This document shows positions 59,537 to 64,000 of a stretch of DNA of 64,000 nt, piece after piece; positions within the stretch are counted from its first letter, which is position 1, and the number at the start of each line of letters is the position of its first letter. The translations under genes and the position numbers were made by a program. The stretch spans positions 992,001 through 1,056,000 of the forward strand of contig NZ_CP023344.1 of assembly GCF_002310495.1 (NCBI RefSeq). Direction: 5' to 3'. The notes below the pieces were generated by a model. It was not told the DNA's origin, ran no database searches, and was given only the letters and a program-made list of their open reading frames with translations. This DNA is from Nibricoccus aquaticus (GTDB taxonomy: Bacteria; Verrucomicrobiota; Verrucomicrobiia; Opitutales; Opitutaceae).

Positions 59537-62500
59537 TCAGAAGTTGGCTTTGATACCGACGTTCATGACCATGCCCGAGGTGTAGTAACCACCCGTGCGG
59601 CTGAAGATGCTGCGTTCGTCGGCTTCGTCGGTGACGTTGCGCCAGTCGAAGTAAGCGTTCCAGTGGCTGCTCATCTTGTAGGTGAGATTCAGGTCAACGC
59701 GCAGATCGGCGGCCTGATAAGTGTGTGCGAGCGTCCCGAGGTTGAGCGTGCGGGCAAACTCATCGCGCCAGAATGCAGCCACGGAACCGGAGAACCGGCG
59801 GCCGTTGTAGGTCAGGCGGACGTTGGCCGATTTCTCGACCACGTTGGCCAGCGGGATCTTCGTCCATTCCATCGGGCTGTTCATGTACGCATCCACTTCA
59901 GCCTGGGTGGGATTATCCTGGTAGATGGGCGTACCCGTGCGACGCAGGAACTGCGCTTCAGGATCAGCCGCGGAGAAGACCGCGCGGAACTCAAGATCGC
60001 GCAGGTAATGAGTGATGAATCCTAGCTTCTGGCGGTACTCGAACTCCACACCCTCGTTCTTGCCCTTGCCCGCATTCTCACGGGTTTCAATCGTCCACGG
60101 TTCATCGAGACCGCTGACGCTGTTCGGACGCGTTTCGGAGTAGATGACGCTGTAGATGTATTTCTCGATGTCCTGGCGGAAGAACGTGACAGAAAGCACG
60201 CCCGAGCGCGGCAGGTAGTATTCGAGGTTGAAGTCGTAGTTGGTGCCTTCCTGCGGCATCAGCTTGGTGTTGTTACGACGCACCAGATTGATGTGATCGT
60301 ACACGTTATCGCCAGGCATGACCGCGCCGAAGTCCGGCCGTCCCATGTTGGTCGTGTAAGCAGCGCGGGCCACCAGGTTCTTCAACGGCTCATAGCGGAC
60401 CTGCACGTTGGGAAACACTTTGTCGTAGGACTTACGGCCGGTGACGGGTTCAAAGAGCAGGTTCGCGAGATACTGCTGATCAGTGATTCCGTAGTAAGGA
60501 GAACCCACTGTGACCGTATCGAACCGGCGGCCTGTCTGGAAGATGTTGCTCGTGCTGTCATATCTGATGCCCGTCGCCGTCAACTTCGTGAACTCATAGC
60601 GAACACCCGCCATGAGGACGAGGTTCGGCCGCAGCTTGGCGGTCGCCATGCCGTAGGTGGCGTAGATCTGCTCTTTGCTATCGCGATCACCATAGCGTTC
60701 ACGCGAGTACGAACCCTGGATGAAGAGACTGCGGTCATTCGAGAGCACCCCTTCGATATAGTTGTTATAGAACATCCCAGGCTGCGTGGTGTAATAATCA
60801 TGCACCAAGTAAGGGCTGATCCAGTTGGGCACCGGAACGTCGAAGTTCCACTGATCGCCGAAATAGGGATCGGCGAATTGCTGGAGATTGGGCTCAGCTG
60901 CCGTGCCGAAGGCGCTGGAGCTGCTGTTACCCGTAAGATCCCATTTGCGGTAGAAGCGATGCAGATCGCGGGTCTGCTCGTTGTAACGAGCGCCCAGCTG
61001 AAGTTCGACTGGCACGCCCCAGAATGAAAACGGCTTTTTGCCATCGATCTTGGCTCCGCGCTGCTCATCGGTACCGTAGGTGTAATCCTGGTACATCGAC
61101 AGGGAACGATAGTTGGCGATATTCTTATAATCGACGCCTGAAGTCTGGGTCAGCACGCCCGTAGCATTGCCGGAAATGCCGTCGATCGTAAGACCGAGGC
61201 CGTTCAAGCCATAGCCGACCGAGTAATTGCGATCATGGTCCGGCTTGTACTCTGAGCGGGAGAGATAGGCATCATAGGTGATCTGCAAATCGCCGAACCT
61301 ATGTTTCACGCCAGGATTCACCGAGAAGCCCCGGGTGTTGTTATTGCTCACGCTCGTGCTCATCCCAAACGACGCTCCCGTCGGGGAGAGCATTTTGTCG
61401 AAGCTCGCTCCGACAGGCTGGATGCCTGAAGTCACGCGAACCGTATGCCCATAGTCGCCCAAGCCACGATCCTGCGTAAGCGAATTGTACAGGAACAACG
61501 AGGTGGAGTCAGACAGCTTGTAATCCAGATTGAGCGCTATGTAGCGCCGCTCATTAGCCTGGGCACGTTCGGTCCAGAGAACGCTGGGAATCGTCCCCTG
61601 CATCTCGGGTGTTGCGAGACCGCCATTGGCAGCCAGATCCGACGCGTTGTAAGCATAGCCGCCGGGCAACGAATAGGAGTTATTGAAGCGGAACCGCTGA
61701 CTGAAGCTTGCGACCAGAGAAACGCCGATCGGGCGCTCGCGACCAAATGCTTCCGTGTAGGAAAGCGTAAAGCCAGGCATCAGCTTGCGATCTGGCGTGC
61801 GCGCGCCACCGGGCGTCTTCTGGAATTCCAGCTCGGCACTGTTCAAGCTCAAGTTGGCGTCCAGGCGGATACGGCGCCCCTTCTGATTGAATGCACTCTT
61901 GGTCTTAAAGTTGATCGAGCCACCCATGCTGTTGGCCGGTTGCTCGGGCGTCGGCGCGAGATTTACCTCGATCGTCTCGATATTCTGGATGGCGAAATCC
62001 GTAAGAGAGAAGCTGCGAGAGTCACCGCCTGGAGACGTCGCGATGGAATTGCCGTCCATAGTGATACTCGCGAGAGACGGATCCATACCGCGGAAACGCA
62101 TGGCCGCAGCATCTTCACCGCCGGCGTAATCCACCGTGATGCCCGGCAGATTTTTCATCAGCTCGCCGATGTTACCATCGACCACGTTCCCGAAGGAGTC
62201 GGCGGCCACGATGTTTTTCATGCTCATCGATTCGCGCTTCTCCTGAATCGCGCGGGCCGAACCTTCACGCTCCGAAGAAACAATAAACTCACCCAGCATG
62301 TAGATTTCCGAGCTGAGATCGAAATCGACCATCTCATCCTTGCCCTCAGAAATGACCACCGTGCGCGTCTCCGCATTCAAACCGGTGTACGTAGCCGTCA
62401 CTTTGTAGGTGCCGGGCGTCAGACCCGAAATGCGAAAATAGCCATCCGTAGAGGTGCGCGCCTGGAGACCAGTGCCATCCACCACGATCACCGCATTTTG

Positions 62501-62704
62501 GAGATACTGGCCCGTACCACCGTTGGAGATTCGGCCAGTGATGACACCGCTGCCTTGGCGGGCTTCGGTGGATTGAGCGAGCGCCGACGAAGTCGGCAGA
62601 ATTCCGCCTAGCAACGCACAAGCGAGCGGCAGAACGGGGACGGCACTGCGCAACCGGCTGCGGTGCGCGACTGATAGGAGCGTGTCCTTAGGGGTGGTGT
62701 TCAT
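59537..62704 (-). CDS. TonB-dependent receptor with carboxypeptidase-regulatory-like domain
   Basis: 1055 residues from the ATG at 62704. Signal peptide (VPVLPLACALLGGILPTSSA), a CarboxypepD_reg-like domain (ITGRISNGGTGQYLQNAVIV, YFRISGLTPGTYKVTATYTG), then a plug (NIGELMKNLPGITVDYAGG, AAMRFRGMDPSLASITMDG) and a 22-strand barrel ending GMVMNVGIKANF. It imports a substrate across the outer membrane using TonB energy; the family is large in Opitutaceae and often handles carbohydrates. The substrate is unknown. Sugar ABC transporter genes diverge from it at 63101. Confidence 0.94.
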   Translation of the reverse strand: MNTTPKDTLLSVAHRSRLRSAVPVLPLACALLGGILPTSSALAQSTEARQGSGVITGRISNGGTGQYLQNAVIVVDGTGLQARTSTDGYFRISGLTPGTYKVTATYTGLNAETRTVVISEGKDEMVDFDLSSEIYMLGEFIVSSEREGSARAIQEKRESMSMKNIVAADSFGNVVDGNIGELMKNLPGITVDYAGGEDAAAMRFRGMDPSLASITMDGNSIATSPGGDSRSFSLTDFAIQNIETIEVNLAPTPEQPANSMGGSINFKTKSAFNQKGRRIRLDANLSLNSAELEFQKTPGGARTPDRKLMPGFTLSYTEAFGRERPIGVSLVASFSQRFRFNNSYSLPGGYAYNASDLAANGGLATPEMQGTIPSVLWTERAQANERRYIALNLDYKLSDSTSLFLYNSLTQDRGLGDYGHTVRVTSGIQPVGASFDKMLSPTGASFGMSTSVSNNNTRGFSVNPGVKHRFGDLQITYDAYLSRSEYKPDHDRNYSVGYGLNGLGLTIDGISGNATGVLTQTSGVDYKNIANYRSLSMYQDYTYGTDEQRGAKIDGKKPFSFWGVPVELQLGARYNEQTRDLHRFYRKWDLTGNSSSSAFGTAAEPNLQQFADPYFGDQWNFDVPVPNWISPYLVHDYYTTQPGMFYNNYIEGVLSNDRSLFIQGSYSRERYGDRDSKEQIYATYGMATAKLRPNLVLMAGVRYEFTKLTATGIRYDSTSNIFQTGRRFDTVTVGSPYYGITDQQYLANLLFEPVTGRKSYDKVFPNVQVRYEPLKNLVARAAYTTNMGRPDFGAVMPGDNVYDHINLVRRNNTKLMPQEGTNYDFNLEYYLPRSGVLSVTFFRQDIEKYIYSVIYSETRPNSVSGLDEPWTIETRENAGKGKNEGVEFEYRQKLGFITHYLRDLEFRAVFSAADPEAQFLRRTGTPIYQDNPTQAEVDAYMNSPMEWTKIPLANVVEKSANVRLTYNGRRFSGSVAAFWRDEFARTLNLGTLAHTYQAADLRVDLNLTYKMSSHWNAYFDWRNVTDEADERSIFSRTGGYYTSGMVMNVGIKANF

Positions 62705-63100
62705 TGGTGTGTAGGGAAAGGCGTAGCCACGACGACGAAACGGGAAGCCTACGAACGAACGCAGAAAATGCGTCACAAGCAGACAGGGGGACTAATGAGC
62801 GAAGCGGCGGACAGGGGTAGGCCGGATCTTGGGAAGACCACGACGCGTGGGGTGTACAAACCAGCCTAAATGACACGGGCGACAGCCCATAAAAATTACA
62901 GTAAGAATTCGGCGGAAATCCAGTCCGATAAATCATCCCGGCAGCCTCCGCCTCTCCCATGAAAATCAATCACCCATCTCGCTGCTCCGGGGACTAAAAT
63001 GCTCCCCTCTCCCCGCGAACCGTCCGAAATTTCCATCTTCGCGCGTGACGCCGCCTGCGCTACCCCGTTGGCTCCGTCCCCCGTTTACCCGCCTCGCCTG
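62705..63100. other. Divergent promoter region, 396 bp
   Basis: Between the TonB receptor and the sugar ABC gene. It contains an AT-richer patch (62898-62915, CATAAAAATTACAGTAAG) that could hold the receptor promoter. No gene is supported. An in-frame ATG at 62999 could extend the ABC protein by 34 residues but the added sequence is atypical. Confidence 0.5.
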
Positions 63101-64000
63101 ATGCCCGCCCCGCTCCTCGATCTCAAAAACATCGCCAAGACCTATCCGGGCGTCCGCGCCCTCCGTGGCGTCCAGTTCGAGCTCCGCCCCGGTGAAGTCC
63201 ACGCCCTCCTCGGCGAAAACGGCGCGGGCAAAAGCACGCTCATCAAGATCATCACCGGCCTCATCGCCGCCGACTCCGGCTCCGACATCCACGTCGCTGG
63301 CGAACTCATCGCCGACACCTCGCCTCGCCGGATGCAGCAGCTCGGCATCGCCTGCGTTTATCAAAACCCCACGCTCTTCAACGAACTCTCCGTCACCGAA
63401 AATCTCCGCATTGCCGAGGACGGCGCGATCATCTCCTGGCGCGACCGCCGCGCCAAAGCCCAGGAACTTCTCTCGCGCATCGGCGCATCGCTAGATCTCG
63501 ACGCGCCCGTGAAAGACCTGCGCATGGCCGAGAAACAACTCCTCGAAATCGCCCGCGCCCTCGGCCGCAACGCCCGCGTCCTCATTCTCGACGAGCCCAC
63601 CGCCTCGCTCTCGCAACAGGACGCCGACCGGCTTCTCGATCTCGTCGAAAAACTCCGCGCCGACGGCGTCGGCATCCTCTACATTTCCCACCGCCTCGAG
63701 GAAGTCCTCCGCATCGCAGACCGTGTCACCGTCTTCCGCGATGGCGGCTACATCGGCACCTACCTCCAGCGCGACGTCGATCGCTCCCGGCTCATCCAGC
63801 TCATGGCCGGCCGCGATCTCGCCGAGATGTTTCCAAAAACTCACGCCTCCATCGGCGACGTCGTTCTCGAAACGCGTAATCTCACCTGCGCTCGCGGCGG
63901 CGTATCCGACATCTCCCTCTCCGTCCGCCGCGGCGAAATCCTCGGCATTGCCGGCCTCGTCGGCGCCGGCCGCACCGAATTCGCCCGCACCCTCTTCGGC
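63101..64000 (+). CDS. Sugar ABC transporter ATPase (RbsA/MglA type), 3' end outside window
   Basis: 300 visible residues; the frame continues past the window edge. First nucleotide-binding domain: LDLKNIAKTYPGVRALRGVQ, Walker A LLGENGAGKSTLIKIITG, Q-loop VYQNPTLFNELSVTENL, signature region DLRMAEKQLLEIARAL, Walker B VLILDEPTASLSQQDADR, H-loop YISHRLEEVLRIADRV. A second domain begins at about residue 255 (LETRNLTCARGGVSDISLSV, GEILGIAGLVGAGRTEFART). Tandem-NBD form is typical of ribose/galactose/xylose importers. Divergent from the TonB receptor, which may serve the same substrate. Confidence 0.93.
   Translation, partial: MPAPLLDLKNIAKTYPGVRALRGVQFELRPGEVHALLGENGAGKSTLIKIITGLIAADSGSDIHVAGELIADTSPRRMQQLGIACVYQNPTLFNELSVTENLRIAEDGAIISWRDRRAKAQELLSRIGASLDLDAPVKDLRMAEKQLLEIARALGRNARVLILDEPTASLSQQDADRLLDLVEKLRADGVGILYISHRLEEVLRIADRVTVFRDGGYIGTYLQRDVDRSRLIQLMAGRDLAEMFPKTHASIGDVVLETRNLTCARGGVSDISLSVRRGEILGIAGLVGAGRTEFARTLFG

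Noticed and set aside
62999-63100. Upstream ATG for the sugar ABC ATPase
   Set aside because: The additional 34 residues have no similarity to the family N-terminus; the ATG at 63101 starts just before LDLKNIAKTYPG.
1-64000. tRNA, rRNA, tmRNA or RNase P genes
   Set aside because: No sequence with the conserved arms or signature motifs was found by eye; a covariance search would settle it.

Overview
The window is very GC-rich, C-biased bacterial DNA. It most resembles an Opitutaceae-type member of the Verrucomicrobiota. The pointers are a PEP-CTERM autotransporter-repeat protein, an exosortase-EpsI fusion, a large carboxypeptidase-regulatory-domain TonB receptor, the ATP-grasp/alpha-E pair, an anti-sigma-like YfbK relative, and dense short interspersed repeats. 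The assignment is inferred from gene content; there is no rRNA to confirm it. I saw no tRNA, rRNA, CRISPR array, transposase or prophage.

Layout. 1-2.3 kb: end of a PEP-CTERM surface protein and a small unknown gene. 2.4-4.4 kb (minus): an ECF sigma factor and a membrane anti-sigma/YfbK-like protein that has lost its VWA domain. 4.7-15.1 kb (minus): a long MoxR/DUF58/DUF4350/DUF4129/SpoIIM/RDD membrane operon. It is extended upstream by two zinc-finger membrane proteins, a split PH-like protein and a GYF-RDD protein, and interrupted by a repeat-bounded lipoprotein gene. 15.3-21.4 kb (plus): an orphan OppA-type binding protein, a small secreted protein, the circularly permuted ATP-grasp/alpha-E pair and a FAD oxidoreductase. 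21.4-23.9 kb (minus): a stress trio (SDR, YciE/YciF-like DUF892, DUF6766). 24.1-34.6 kb (plus): HIT protein, unknown secreted protein, phoH, 7TM-HD hydrolase, ybeY, DUF502, recO and a nuclease-helicase fusion. 34.6-57.0 kb: an exopolysaccharide locus with a WcaI-like glycosyltransferase (minus), exosortase-EpsI, TPR protein, outer-membrane barrel, Wza-like and Wzc-like proteins, a Wzm/Wzt ABC exporter, seven further glycosyltransferase-type genes, an oxidoreductase and an epimerase. 57.2-62.7 kb (minus): TonB receptor and autotransporter. 63.1 kb to the end (plus): start of a sugar ABC transporter ATPase.

How the parts fit. The exosortase could process PEP-CTERM proteins such as the one at the left edge while the same locus builds and exports a polysaccharide. 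The phoH-HD-ybeY-recO block is RNA/DNA housekeeping. The minus-strand MoxR operon looks like a chaperone-assisted envelope system.

The most unusual signal is the repeat landscape. At least eight short repeat families lie between genes and also inside them: they lengthen the C-terminus of a lipoprotein, supply the phoH stop codon, add about 45 residues to YbeY and add four linkers to the helicase. One family is a hairpin with a fixed GTAGG-type leader whose stem sequence differs from copy to copy yet stays self-complementary.
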